Source of the DNA: Nautilus pompilius
Lineage: Eukaryota > Mollusca > Cephalopoda > Nautilida > Nautilidae
Direction: 5' to 3'
Length of the DNA: 64,000 nucleotides
Assembly: GCA_018389105.1 (NCBI GenBank)
Contig: JACATO010000596.1
Location: 1,156,001-1,220,000 of the forward strand
Under the pieces are notes generated by a model that was not told where the DNA came from, ran no database searches, and saw nothing but the letters and a program-made list of their open reading frames with translations. This document shows positions 23,368 through 35,177 of the stretch, piece after piece. The position numbers were made by a program, and so were the translations under genes. Positions within the stretch are counted from its first letter, which is position 1. Every line of letters begins with the position of its first letter.

Positions 23368-24609
23368 AAACGACTTCTCAGCTGGTATGAAAAATTATAT
23401 TTAATGTGTGTGAATAACGCAAGAATACGGTGCTAAATTCCGTAGTATGCTAAGCTGAAGACTGATAGACGATAAACCGTGTTATTCTTCCGTGCGCTCT
23501 GCGAAAGAGATTCTTTAAATTTGAAAGTAAGAACTACCATAATACCTCGCCTTATTCCCCACGGGGAATTGCCACAGATGTCAGCTCTACAGACATACTT
23601 GCGAAATATCACCTTTAAATCCAGTTGTGTGTTCCCTGCTCATGTCAGAGTGACACGGCTTCGCGCCCGTGCAGGATTCTGTGTGCCCCCTGCTCACCCA
23701 GGCGAGGCGTCCAAAAAATCTATGACTGCATCGCGTTGTTCCTCTCTACTAGCAGAACGGCGCCGCTGAGAGACTTTGGTACCCGCCCATATTTCAGGAT
23801 TAGGCTTTTCGCCTGCCGCTGGCAGCCTCCTGCTCATTCAGTACAATCGGGTTCAGTGTTGGGCAAGTAACATAACTGAACAACGAAATATTAAGTTGCA
23901 ATAGGCGATGTTGCTGGGATTGATTGACTCACCGCCCTGAACTATGATGATTCGTAAAACGCCACATCTCTCCGTTGTTCGCCGTGAAATCTCTGCGATG
24001 AGATTTCTCCTGATTCCGTGTTTTAAAGAATAATTCATGAATGAGCGTAGTCCCAATTAGAATTAATAGTGAAGTGCGCCAGCCAGCTCGCATCTGCATT
24101 CATCTTCCCGTAATGAAGAATTAGGTGAGGCATGGCGGTAACGAAGAACTTAGAACCAAGAAAACTATACTAGAGTCGATCAGGGGATGGCAACCTAAGA
24201 GAAGAATATTTGTCACCTGACAGCTATTGAGTTCTATGACATTTGGATTTGGTAAGAATGACAAAGAAAAAAGAAAAAGACTTCAAATTCTTGCCCTTTT
24301 TTGTTTGATTTTTCACGGCTAATGGTCTGATTTTTGTGAGATCGATAATTTTTTTTTTAGAAAATACAAGTTAGACAGTAAACCGATATAGATTATAAAG
24401 GAAATATTTATCGATGTGGTTGTTTTTTGACCACTACTGGTTTGTGTTCCTTTATATCTGTCATTGAAGACGAAGTAAAGATGACACTGTTCAGTGAAAA
24501 TGTCTCCTAGCAGCTAAGCTCTTGCAGTTGATTCCGCGGTTTCGTAATCCATGACAACCCGAAGTTTTCTGGCTGATCTCTTTGACCAGCCGCATCCGTC
24601 GCCCTGATC
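23368..24609. other. Gene-free stretch
   Basis: No supported gene. A frame with CVPCSCQSDT near 23.63 kb was compared with the IL-17 cysteine motif and not accepted. Confidence 0.35.
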
Positions 24610-24680
24610 CTACCGCGGTTTTTCCAAGATTCGAACTCGTGTCGCGGCTTCGCTGGAAGACGTACCACGATACCACGAAC
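24610..24680 (-). mobile_element. tRNA-derived SINE head
   Basis: On the minus strand an A-box-like TGGTATCGTGGTACG (about 24662-24676) is followed by GAGTTCGAATCTTGG (24624-24638), a good B-box. The sequence between them resembles a diverged tRNA. The SINE body probably continues to about 24530. The 3' end is not defined. Confidence 0.4.
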
Positions 24681-24727
24681 ATGCAGACAAAAACAAGACG
24701 CCCACAAAATACATCATTTGTTTATAA

Positions 24728-24823
24728 ACTCTCTCTCTTTCTCCATCTCTCTCTTTCTCCATCTCTCTCTCTCTCTCTCTCCATCTCTCTCTCTCTCTCT
24801 CTCCATCTCTCTCCATCTCAACA

Positions 24824-24883
<60 letters not shown>

Positions 24884-25090
24884 TCTCCATCACTCTCTAT
24901 GTACTGACGTCATATCTCTCCTCTCTCTCTCTCTCACTCTCTCTCTCTCTCTCTTCTCTCCATCTCTCCATCTCTCCATCACTCTCTATGTACTGACGTC
25001 ATATCTCTCTCTCTCTCTCTCTCCATCTCTCTCTCTCTCTCCATCACTCTCTATGTACTGACGTCATATCTCTCTCTCTCTCTCTCTCTT
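24728..25090. repeat. (CT)n array with three embedded CRE palindromes
   Basis: A long CT/CCAT array is interrupted three times by the same segment, CTCTATGTACTGACGTCATA, with TGACGTCA at 24905, 24994 and 25059. The intervals of 89 and 65 bp show it is a minisatellite with variable CT fillers. Frames across it are artefacts. Confidence 0.9.
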
Positions 25091-25365
25091 AAAAAAAATT
25101 TGTTATTTAGTAAGCAAGGTTTAATTATTTTCTAAACACCTGCCTGTTCCTTACACGTTACCTCTCTTAAAACCTAGCGGATGATCGGGATTGAACTAAA
25201 CCATCTTACATTAATGTTGCTCTTTCGTTTTACTTTCAGCTTCTAAGATGTCCAGCTCCGAGTCTTTGCCTCGTTGTCACGGTAGCGACCGTTGCGACAA
25301 CCCCACCCCCAAATCCCGCTGGGATCAGTCGGTTCGTCCCCACCTCCCTTCCCAACATACGAGCA

Positions 25366-25616
25366 GGAGTGACGTCATCCGCCAAGTTCGTGGGTTCCGC
25401 ATCTTGAGCCTCGGATCTAAACGATGACGTCAGCGACCGCTCGATCCGACCGTGGTACACTGTCGCCACCCACGACGCTATCCGCTTTTCAGTGGTGCCG
25501 GAGTGACGTCATCCGCCAAGTTCTGGATTCCGCATCTTCACGATGACGTCAGCGACCGCTCGATCCGACCGTGGTGGACTGTCGTCCGTCACCCACGACG
25601 CTATCCACTTTCAGTG
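25366..25616. repeat. Tandem duplication (two units of about 120 bp) with four CRE palindromes
   Basis: Unit 1 (25366-25494) and unit 2 (25500-25616) share GGAGTGACGTCATCCGCCAA at the start and CCCACGACGCTATCC near the end. They differ by two small deletions in unit 2 and a short insertion. Each unit holds two TGACGTCA sites (25370 and 25425; 25504 and 25544). Unit similarity is high, so the duplication is recent or conserved. It may be a regulatory element; no adjacent gene is recognised. Confidence 0.85.
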
Positions 25617-26520
25617 TCGTTATCTCAGCCGCATATCTTCCTTTCCACCCTTTCAATTTCGGCCCTCTTATCCCAGTTTTAGCGAACCATGCCTCCCTTT
25701 TTTTGGCGCACATCTCCCGTCTAAGTTTTGCTGGGGCCGACCAGTAAATGTCGGTCCGCGTAGTTTTGCATTGTGGGGACGCATTTAGATCACCGGAGAG
25801 TAGGAACCCGCTTCAGGTCCGGGGCCGCGGAGTGTCGTGACCTCCACGGATTGTGCTCCACGTGTGCCGTGGCTCCATTTTGTTACGGTTGAATTATTAA
25901 TTAAGGATTCGGGAGGACTGATGTAGTAAATATCTAGACAGTCGTGCAGTCGGGAGATGCTGTTTGATGGAAGTCAGCTGGTCGATTCGTCGGGACAGTT
26001 AGCCGCAGTCTGTCGGGGAGTGCACTTCCACCCCATTCATGGTCGCCCGCCCATACACACGGACACCACCTTTCACAAGGCGGTGACAGTGTAATCACCC
26101 ACAAAGAAAATTTCCGGCCATATAAGACGTCGCTCAGCACACACCCCTGTCCTATCCCCCTTTTCTACCGGTAACTCAGTTGTCGATTTCTGTCTTTTAG
26201 TTCGACTCTTTTTTTGGAAACGTAGGCGGGACGACACCCAGACGGACGACAGACCGACCGGTTTTCTTTTTTCTCGAATCACCAGAAGCTGTCTAACATC
26301 TTAACAAAAATACCAACACAGAGAAAAGAGAGAGAGTAAGAAACGACACACACACATAACACCAGTCAATCCACAGTCTGTGGGCGTGTAGGGTCTCCGA
26401 AAATAATGCACCTTATAGTTTTCAAGTGATTTCCCATTTAGCGCATGTAAACCGAAGCTGGAAATGGTGACTTAGAATTATCAAAGGAAAGTAAAAGTGT
26501 CTTTATATTATCGTAGCCAC

Positions 26521-26523
<3 letters not shown>
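25617..26523. other. Gene-free stretch
   Basis: Mixed-composition DNA with no recognised gene, RNA or transposon end. Confidence 0.35.

Positions 26524-26603
<80 letters not shown>
26524..26603. repeat. (GA)n microsatellite
   Basis: An almost pure GA dinucleotide array with a few AAG/TGA interruptions. Confidence 0.95.
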
Positions 26604-27827
26604 GTTCTGAAACCAATTTCGTTACTACCTTAGGGGGAGGGAGCAGAATCAACATAGTCAGTGATCACTGATACAGACTTTGAATTTTTAACATCACCCG
26701 AGAATGATGAGATTTCTAATTCACGCTCCAGCGGCAGGCGTGCATAGGACGGGTAGAACTCTTCGTTTTTGGAGGTGGGAGGAAAGGCTGCGCCAGGCCG
26801 GCTGGTGAAGGACTCGTCCGAAAAATAACATTGACTCCATCAGTTTGTACCTTTTTCTTAATGGTAAAACCTGCCGGCTAACGTGTCGCTAATCAGAATA
26901 TTGGCAGAGCTCGACAAGAACAAAAGAGGGCCTTTCTCAATTAACTAAACACACCGTCTCATTCCATGCGACTGAAGCTCTGTTCTCCCTTATATCCATT
27001 TGTTAACTTAAAATTTAAACAGCCTCCCCCCCTTTCCGGTCAAGGACCTTATTATCCCTCCCGAAGACAGAAAGCTTGTCATTAAACTGTGGAAATGTCG
27101 GTCCACCTGAGAAGGTTGTACCGGCCTCTTAGCTACGGGAGTTCAGCGTCACGACAACTCCTTGTCTGACAGGATTTCGACGATTTCCTCGCCCGGCCTA
27201 TAATAAAAACTGTATCCGACTGGAATATAGAGCATCGGTGACCGAATTGTGACGACAATCGCAGCACTTGACACACCTTGAAGTCTGGAATAGACCGTGT
27301 AATCTGAGGGTTTAAAAGAGTTCGTCTACCTTAATGGTGAATTGTATAGTTAAAAAAAGAGGCAGAGAGGCAGCAGGAAAGAACGGGCAACTGGTCCCAG
27401 GGCTTCTTTTTTAATCAGATTGCTTCGTTAAATCGTCTCCTTGTTCAGTGAAGGAATTTTAAAGAAATATATATTAAAATAATTCTGATAGAAGCAGAGA
27501 ACTATGATACGCGAATGAAGTATTTATTTATTTTTTTTTAAAAAAAAAATATTCTAGGTAAGGATGAACAATAGGTGTATCTATCTGCCTTTGCTACTGG
27601 GGGGGGGGACCTATAGAGTGGGTTAAGATATCTGAAAAGTTTCCATCCGTCGGTAAACAACGACAACAAAAACCGCTCCTAGAAAGCAATGCCAGAGAAA
27701 CTGATACTGCCCAGCACTAGTGGAACTCGGCTGCAAGTTGATGGCAAAAAAACTCCGACAGATTCCTGCTGCAGCTGCTACATATCCTGCGCATCACAGC
27801 CGTAGTAACGGTTGCAGATGAAAAGAC

Positions 27828-27830
<3 letters not shown>
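26604..27830. other. Gene-free stretch
   Basis: No supported gene. T and A runs at about 27530-27549 and a G run at about 27600-27609. Confidence 0.35.
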
Positions 27831-27868
<38 letters not shown>

Positions 27869-27923
27869 TGATGTCAGTAAAGAGAGAGAGGAAGAGGGAG
27901 AGAGAGAGAGATGACGTCAGTAA

Positions 27924-27955
<32 letters not shown>

Positions 27956-28012
27956 TGACGTCAGTAAAGAGAGAGGAAGAGAGAGGAAGAGAGAGAGAGA
28001 GAGAGAGAGAGA
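27831..28012. repeat. (GA)n array with three embedded CRE-like segments
   Basis: The GA array is interrupted three times by GATGACGTCAGTAAAGAGAG or a variant (TGATGTCA at 27869; perfect TGACGTCA at 27912 and 27956), about 43-44 bp apart. Read on the minus strand this is CTCTTTACTGACGTCATCTC, matching the segment in the CT array at 24.7-25.1 kb. The arginine/glutamate-rich frame at 27868 is a repeat artefact. Confidence 0.9.
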
Positions 28013-30180
28013 GCTGTACCGATCCTTTCAGATCTCATAATCCAGCCACTCTTAGTACCGGACTTTCAGACCGAGGCATTTTTGAATATTTAAACAAAGC
28101 AAGAATGAATATTTTCGTGTAAATAAACTTTTTAGAAAATAAATAAATGAAATTAATCACACCGTGTCTCTGATATGAGACCTGCCATCATCGATAAGTG
28201 TGACCACTACTATAAAAGTAATTTGAAATAAAGATTTAACAATGAAAAAAAGAATTTTCTTTTAAAAATCACGATTGCACATTCGGATACAAGCAAAAAC
28301 TCGTTTATTATTTTTCCTTCCTTGAATAGTTTTACTTTGTTAATGCTTCTATAAGCATGTATAAGTACATTTAAAGGGGCAGTGAAAATGAACCAAAGAA
28401 AGAGAGCAGCAGAGTTGATTGTTATTTATAACTGGGTTATATCGGTCTAACCCGCTGGCCCAGTGCAGCACGGAGGGCGAGCGCTGATATCACCTAGTAT
28501 CAGGACGCGGCCTTGGCTCAACCTCGAGAGCATTCACGGAGAGGCGGAAATAAATCAAAGGGGCCAACGAAATCCCTCCCACGCAGAGATCGCTAACAGA
28601 TTGGGTAGAAAGCAGCAGTTTTCTTAAACACCTACATTCTTATCCTCATAATTATTAATCCTTATCTTTTTTCGAATTTGCTACTATATCTGTTGCGCTT
28701 ACCACTCTGTAAAAATCATTATTACTCTTTGATTTATTTTGGTTCTACACCCCCCATTATAAAAATCAAATATTGGTATTTTTCCCCTGCTGCTGATCGA
28801 AGTTATCTTTACTTTACGACTGCCGTAAAGAAGCGTCGCTACACGCCATTTGCTATCTGCCACGTTTAATAGCATTTAAACGCTATATAAACACAGTCTT
28901 TAGCTTCTCTGTGGCAGGCATTAAAGATAAAGGGAAAACGATCTTCTATCCCAGTCCGTTCGTGGCTTAGCCATCGCGACCAGCGGGCACAAGTCGAGGT
29001 TTCTCCAAGAAGCCAGGAACGACAACTCGCATTAAAATCCAGCCTCTCGCGCGGACGGCAGACAAATTAGTCACGGGAAGGGCCACCAGGGCCACCCGTT
29101 TCTTACACGGCCAATGAACGCCGTCTCGATTTTCCCATGCTATATTCATTTTTTTTTTATTCAGTTCAATCGAAACGACGGAGCTTCTCGGAAAGCAGGT
29201 TTTTACAAAAAGCCGTCATCCGGGTACAACCGAAGAATCGGCCACCGGAACGACGACGCGTGGCGACAGTCAGTTGTGACCAGCAGGGAAATCTGCTCGT
29301 GCGCCAACAATAAAAAAAAAAGAAAAAAGAAAAGAAGAAACAAAGATACAGGGGATTCCTCTCGAACCCTTTTCCTGTGTTATATATATATATTTTTTGT
29401 CTTTTTAAATTATTGAATTATCCTCCTCCAAGTTCGATGGATATTTTGCGCATGACTTCGCACCTATGGCCGCCGGTGTACCCAGACTGGACTGGGTTAA
29501 TGAGGTGGGGGCGGAAAAGTGAGACAAGATCTCTTCGGTGGCAGCGAGTGGCAGGACCGAAGCTGGGATGGTACCCGGAGATGCGCGAGGAAAGCAAAAA
29601 GAATTGAAGCTTGGCTTCGGTCAGCCAGCCGACTTACTTAAAATAAAGCGCAAGCCCCGAGGGGACACGGGTTGGTGGGTTTGGCTAGTCAGGCTTTCCA
29701 GTTGGAGCAAATCAAATGTTAGCAGTGGAACATCCTATGAGGAAGGAAAATAGGGGCCATTTCGTGGTGGAAAAGTAACCGTTAAGAAAGCCCCATCCAT
29801 CAACGGTTCCCTATTTTTGTCCATCTACTGTCATTGCACGAAAAGGGTCGTGCGTGATGCGCAAGGGGAACGGAATAAAAACCGACCGATAAAGTTTATT
29901 TCAAACTTCTGAGAGAATCCTGATGATTGATCAGGTGGAGTAACGTTACAGCTTATTCTATATACGACGAACAATAGAATCATGTATATAAAAGCAGACA
30001 AATAAAATGGATATTTGTGCTAGTTTTGGACCCTTTTTTGACGAAGAATAAATTCCGCGGGTACCTTTTTTAAAATGCATCCTTCTGTCATTTTCACTTC
30101 ATTTTTCTTAATTTAATATTTAGTCAAATTTCTTACATGAACACCTGTTTCAGGTAATTTCAATCTAAATTTATCACCAT
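28013..30180. other. Gene-free stretch upstream of the IL-17 gene
   Basis: No supported gene. Frames 29114-29753 have no recognisable domains. An inverted repeat, GGGTTA...TAACCC, lies at about 28434-28453. Confidence 0.35.
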
Positions 30181-30247
30181 TCTCCTCCTCCTCCTCCTTC
30201 TTCTTCTTCTTCTTCTTCTTCTTCTTCTTCTTCTCTTCTTCTTCTTC

Positions 30248-30296
<49 letters not shown>
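30181..30296. repeat. Compound (TCC)n(TTC)n(TTA)n microsatellite
   Basis: Three adjoining trinucleotide arrays grade into each other, about 450 bp upstream of the IL-17 first exon. Confidence 0.95.
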
Positions 30297-30633
30297 CGGA
30301 ATTTGGTATTTCTGCCAACCTTTGTGCCTACATTAATTAAAAGCAAACAAAAACATCAAAACTTTCCCCCACGATTACTGGCAGATGTGTAATACCAGAA
30401 TTGCCTCATCTGTTCTAATTGGAACAGATCGTGGAAGCTGTTAAAACTATTCCGCTTTATGGAGCGTGGAAAACTTGTGTTTTGATAATTAAGGATGTTG
30501 CCAGACACGTACTACGTAAACGGGGTAGATCGAATAGGCAAACGGAACAGTAGGTAAAAATTTTTATGTCTATTTTTAATCGATGATCGACAGGGCATAT
30601 CCGTGTCAGCCCGAACTTCCGACGGTCGTTCTG

Positions 30634-30640
30634 TATTTAA
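30634..30640 (+). promoter_or_regulatory. Possible TATA-like element of the IL-17 gene
   Basis: TATTTAA lies about 104 bp upstream of the start codon. A transcription start near 30665 would give an 80 bp 5' UTR. Position and sequence are suggestive only. Confidence 0.25.
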
Positions 30641-30743
30641 CAAACGGTCCGACATGGGTGTTTCATTACCAAGCCAGACGCTTAATCCGCAGCTTCACTA
30701 GTCTCTGAACATTTCGTTCTTTGCGACCAACCAACCAGGAATC

Positions 30744-31333
30744 ATGATGGTGAGTAGAAACCAATAACTTTTCGCATGTTTCATCTCTCTATACGTCTTC
30801 TCGGCGTTTAGTGCCTGGTAGCTATGGCAACGCCTCTCCCCCAATCTAATTCACCGCTCGTCTTAATCAATGCAATAGCCCTAGCAACAATAGTGTCTAG
30901 AAAGCGGGCGGCTGTTGCGCACTACCAGCTTAAGAATGGTTCGTTGGTCGGACAGGTGTAATCTATATATCTGGATTACAAACTCTTACCCAGTGTAGAG
31001 ACAAAACCGCACTGTGTTTATTTAGTCTGTAGACAATCACTTTGTGGTGTAAAGGTCAAACAGCGTTCAAGTGTACTCTGCATGAAGCTGATATCTAAAC
31101 TGTGTTCCCTTCTGAAGACGACAAATTGTAATGGGACTCAACCTTAAAGGTTTTCTCCACAAATATTTTAATTTCTTTTCCGGCCCTCACTTCTAATTGT
31201 CAGTTATACCAGCCACGTGGTTCTTGACGCCCCGAGACAAACAACCCACCGACCTGGACTACTGGATATGTGCGGTCGGTCGGTCGGTCGGTTATTCATC
31301 TCTCTCTCTCTCTCTGTCGTCCCTGTGTGTGTG

Positions 31334-31369
<36 letters not shown>

Positions 31370-31453
31370 GTCGTCCCTGTTGTGTGTGTGTCTCTCTCTC
31401 TCTCTCTCTCTGTCGTCCCTGTCTCTCTCTCTCTCTCTCTCTCTCGTCTCTCT

Positions 31454-31487
<34 letters not shown>

Positions 31488-31542
31488 CTCTCTCGTCCCT
31501 GTCTCTCTCTCTCTCTCTGTCGTCCCTGTGTGTATGTGTGTG

Positions 31543-31581
<39 letters not shown>

Positions 31582-32723
31582 ACACATGACGTTCACTCAA
31601 ATGTAAAATACATACTAATATTCGCTGGACGAATTACTCATAGCTCAGATCGAGTGTGCGGTGTAATAATAATTCCACAATGAGAGAATTGCAGCTCGTA
31701 AATCTTGAGTGAGATCGGGGAGTAAACTAATCACGGAAGAGAATAAAATAGCGGGAGTCAGCTATTCCTGGTGCAGGCGCTAACTGGAGCACACAGACTC
31801 GACGTGCCGAGTAAATGCACACAACGAGGGGTGCAGCACGAGCTACCCGAGTGTAGGTGATTCGATCCATTCAATACTCGAGCAGTCAACTTCGCTGTTT
31901 AAAACGAAATCTTAAATACAAAAATTTTCGGCCCCCTTATATGTGTAATTAGACCGTGTAAGAAATTAACACGGAAATTAAATAAATTCGAAATTTGTGC
32001 ACGTGACAAGTATTAGGATTCTAAGCATTTTAGAACTTTGGTCTTGATGTCTGTCTTTAATTGGGAGAATATTTATGGGGGATATTCAAGTTCGATGTAA
32101 TCGAAGTAAGAGAGAGAACGTTTCGTAATAAGCAATGAAATAGCAAACTAAAAAAATCTCTTTCGTTCTTTAATCTATTCCAGTTTTCAACCGCAGCAGT
32201 ACTTTTCAATGTGATCCTCGTCGCCATGGTGACCGCCGCTCCCACGCCGCCAGAGTGCAAAAAACCCGAAGACCTTCACGTCCAGTACAACAAACTCGCG
32301 AATAACTCGGGCCTGGGGAAGTTCTTGCTCCCGAATGAATTTGCAAGAGTTGGGAACAGCGACGACAACAGCGTCAAAGAGATCGGGGATAAAAGATGTC
32401 CCTCTGTCGCAGCCTCGGGAATGGATGACAAAGTCGACGCGCGGTCCCTGTGCCCCTGGTATACGAAGATCACCCACAACGCCACTCGCTTCCCCTCCGT
32501 CTTCCAAGAGGCCGTCTGTCGATGCCAAGACTGCATCAACAGCGACACGAGAGCCAGATGCGAGCCAGTCCAACGACAGTTTTCTTTCCTTGCCCGCACC
32601 AACACCTGTGTCGATGGACTCTACGTGTACGTGCAAGAATCCGTCCATCTGTCCGTTGCCTGCGTCTGTGCCAAGAAGCGGAGAAACGACTCGAGCGTAG
32701 ATGATGGACAGCTCGCTCAGTAG
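30744..32723 (+). CDS. Interleukin-17-like cytokine, two exons (30744-30749, 32184-32723)
   Basis: Secreted cystine-knot-fold cytokine, expected to signal through IL-17 receptors in mollusc innate immunity. Exon 1 carries only ATG ATG, directly followed by the donor GTGAGT (30750). The intron ends TATTCCAG at 32183 and exon 2 continues in phase 0, so the start is MMFSTAAVLFNVILVAMVTA, a convincing signal peptide. Total length is 181 residues, usual for invertebrate IL-17. Family marks are LCPWYTKITHNATRFPSV (C-P-W and R-F/Y-P), then EAVCRCQDC (C-x-C-x2-C), RARCEPV, a TC in the loop before the last strands, and a final ACVC pair. N-glycosylation sequons occur at NNS, NAT and NDS. The stop is TAG at 32721-32723. 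Two decayed relatives lie downstream on the same strand. In the bare sequence exon 2 could be misread as starting at the internal GTG (32211) or ATG (32226). Confidence 0.9.
31299..31581. repeat. Compound (CT)n array with GTCGTCCCTG insertions, inside the IL-17 intron
   Basis: CT runs alternate with TGTCGTCCCTGT (about 31316, 31369, 31411, 31518) and a CTCGTCCCTGT variant (about 31493). Three of these are followed by GTGTG-type filler. It lies wholly within the single intron of the IL-17 gene. Confidence 0.9.
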
Positions 32724-33960
32724 ACCCAGTCATCCACTTACCTGCTGCAAGGTGCAGAATCTGTCTTTCTCACTACGAGAAAGCGTAGTTCGCCATATTG
32801 GTCCTTAGTCGCTTACCCTGCATAGCATTTAACGTGTAGATAATCCTCAAGATGTTCATTCAAACAATTTAACACGCTTGTCTAATTATTATTTTCTGTC
32901 TCTCTTTGCCAAATGATATCAGCCACCGTTACCAGGAATCACTTGTAATTATTCCACTGCATTTATTGATATCAAAGTTAAACAACAACAAACGAATACG
33001 AATTCAAGTGATGTGCTAAGGACGTTCAGGATGAAACTTGACTGAGCAAGTATGGCAATGATATCTCAAACCGAATTTCCTTTAAGCGCCCCTGGTATAT
33101 ACAGAACATTTCTTTAGTCTTAAACGAATCTTTCAGTTGAGTAACGCCTTGGAATATACGTAGAACTCGTACATAGCGACATGCAAAACATTTTTATTAA
33201 AACCCTAATTTCTTAACCAAATTGATTTCTAAATAATTTTTAATATTACCAATAAGACAGCTTTTTTCGAAACGTTTTTTTTTTCTTTTATAATTTACAT
33301 CAAATTTAATTTTTCAATAGAAGGTAAAATCTTCTTTTGGTCCACTGTTGGATGCATTTATTCTCTTTTGAGAACTATTTATTTAAAATTTTGATTATTT
33401 AAAGCCAACTAATTTTTGATGATTTATCTCTATACAATTTATTGTAGATATTTTTGCATAATATTCTATTGAATATTAGAGAATGTTAAGTTTATATATT
33501 GCATAATATTTTATTCTGAAATTACAACTGTTTATTTTTATTTTGTTATATCTAATTTATTGTACGCGCACACACATCGTGTGAGTGTGCCTGAGTGCAC
33601 GTTGTTTTATCCTATTATCGGATACTTGTTGGATATATTGAACATATTTTTATATATTTGTACACACCATATACATTATTTTGTTGAAGATTACCTTTAA
33701 ACGTATTTTCAGATATTTATAGCTGTTTACAAAGGATGAACAATTTTATTATCTCTCTATATATATATTTGTACAAGTTGTTTACAATGAAGATATCGAA
33801 ATGAATATTGATGTGACCTTGAATGTTGAAACTTTTGTTTCTACCTGACAGGTTGTAAAAGTTTCACGTTTACCTGTGAAGAAACCGGTTGACATGCACC
33901 ATGTCTCTTTTGTATGGCTTATGCTACTTATTTCAATAAATTTTATTCTTTATAAAGCAA
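32724..33960 (+). promoter_or_regulatory. AU-rich 3' UTR of the IL-17 gene
   Basis: AT-rich, with at least nine ATTTA pentamers (for example 32961, 33304, 33356, 33397, 33422, 33437, 33555 and 33715). These include an overlapping pair, ATTTATTTA, at 33377-33385. AATAAA at 33935-33940 is a plausible poly(A) signal. ATTTA clusters destabilise cytokine mRNAs in vertebrates; the same role here is inference. Confidence 0.4.
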
Positions 33961-35175
33961 AATATTTTATTTATTTCTACATTTTTTTTTTTTTAAATGT
34001 AAGTTTTAAAATTTCATGCGGATATTTAAAGAAATGGAATCTAACTCAGAGCAGACCGGTTCCTTGCCTAACGCTCTCCGTTGTCATGGTTGCGGCGACC
34101 AGGGATTGGCTATCGTGGGTGTTCTCGGGGCCACCCCGTTATTACTAATCAGAAGAGCTGCGAAAGGTTCTTCTTCCGCTGACGTTAGCGGTATTCAGCC
34201 TGCTTGTGCGCAGGCGCAAAACACCCCAGTTAGCACTCCACAGCATTGGGAAGCTGACTACAAGGTCTAACAAAAAAATGGTTGGAAAGTGATGATTCAT
34301 GACGTCGTGACCGGAAAATCATCCATTTTGGAAAGTATCTTTTGGGAAATTGTGGTAATTAGAATAACCGAAAACCAGATATACACTAAATATATATATT
34401 TATATTTAAATTGTGAATAGGTTTGTTTTCCGAAAATCGATAAATATTCAAAGTAAGCGATGGTTGTCGCGACTTTGGAACACCACGTGACAACCCATCA
34501 CAGCGGAGGTTTACCAAAAACGAACACGTGCACGGATGACACTGTGTATTGTATGAGTAACTTCTTGAAACAGGAGCAAACAGAACTACTCGAATAAAAC
34601 AGTAAACAGAAGGTTTCTTAAAAAAAAAAAAAAACTCTTCTAGCTCTTTAATTACGACAGCGACTGTATGGCAACTGTCATAGCGGTGGGCCTACTTGCT
34701 TGAGAGTCCGCGGCAAATGTGAAATAATGTGCTGCTGTCAAGCTTAACCAGCAGGGAAACCAACTTCAGTTCAATTTGTGCTGGGCAGAACCATTTTTTT
34801 AAAAGCCCCCTCTCTCTCTTTTTTTAAAAATGCAATGTAATCGAAGTGAGGCGGTAAACCTGCCAACCCTCTTTTGGCATAAGATAAGCAGCCCTTTAAT
34901 GTTGATACATGGAAAAGTATCTAGAAAGTACGGAGTGCGGGACAGTTTATACTCGACCGAACTATTTGTGTAGAGCTTTATAGAGTTCACTTAACTGCAG
35001 CCAGGAGCTTCATTCGATCGACGTCTGTCCGTTCGTTCTGTTAAAAATAGAAAATAAACTAAATTGACGCAACTCTGTCATACAGTTTCCGGTCATTAGC
35101 ATAATAATATTAATTTATTTTAAGGACGTTCAAATAAAATCCGGCACAAATAGAACAGCCATCGACCCTGGTAAA
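33961..35175. other. Gene-free stretch
   Basis: No supported gene. The frame 34016-34270 shows no domain. An A run lies at about 34620-34634. Confidence 0.35.
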
Positions 35176-35177
35176 TA

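Noticed and set aside
23625-23870. CVPCSCQSDTASRPC as a possible fourth IL-17 cysteine block
   Set aside because: Only a few residues match; there is no C-P-W or R-F-P segment, no P-D-L-x-x-x-Y segment and no suitable exon upstream.
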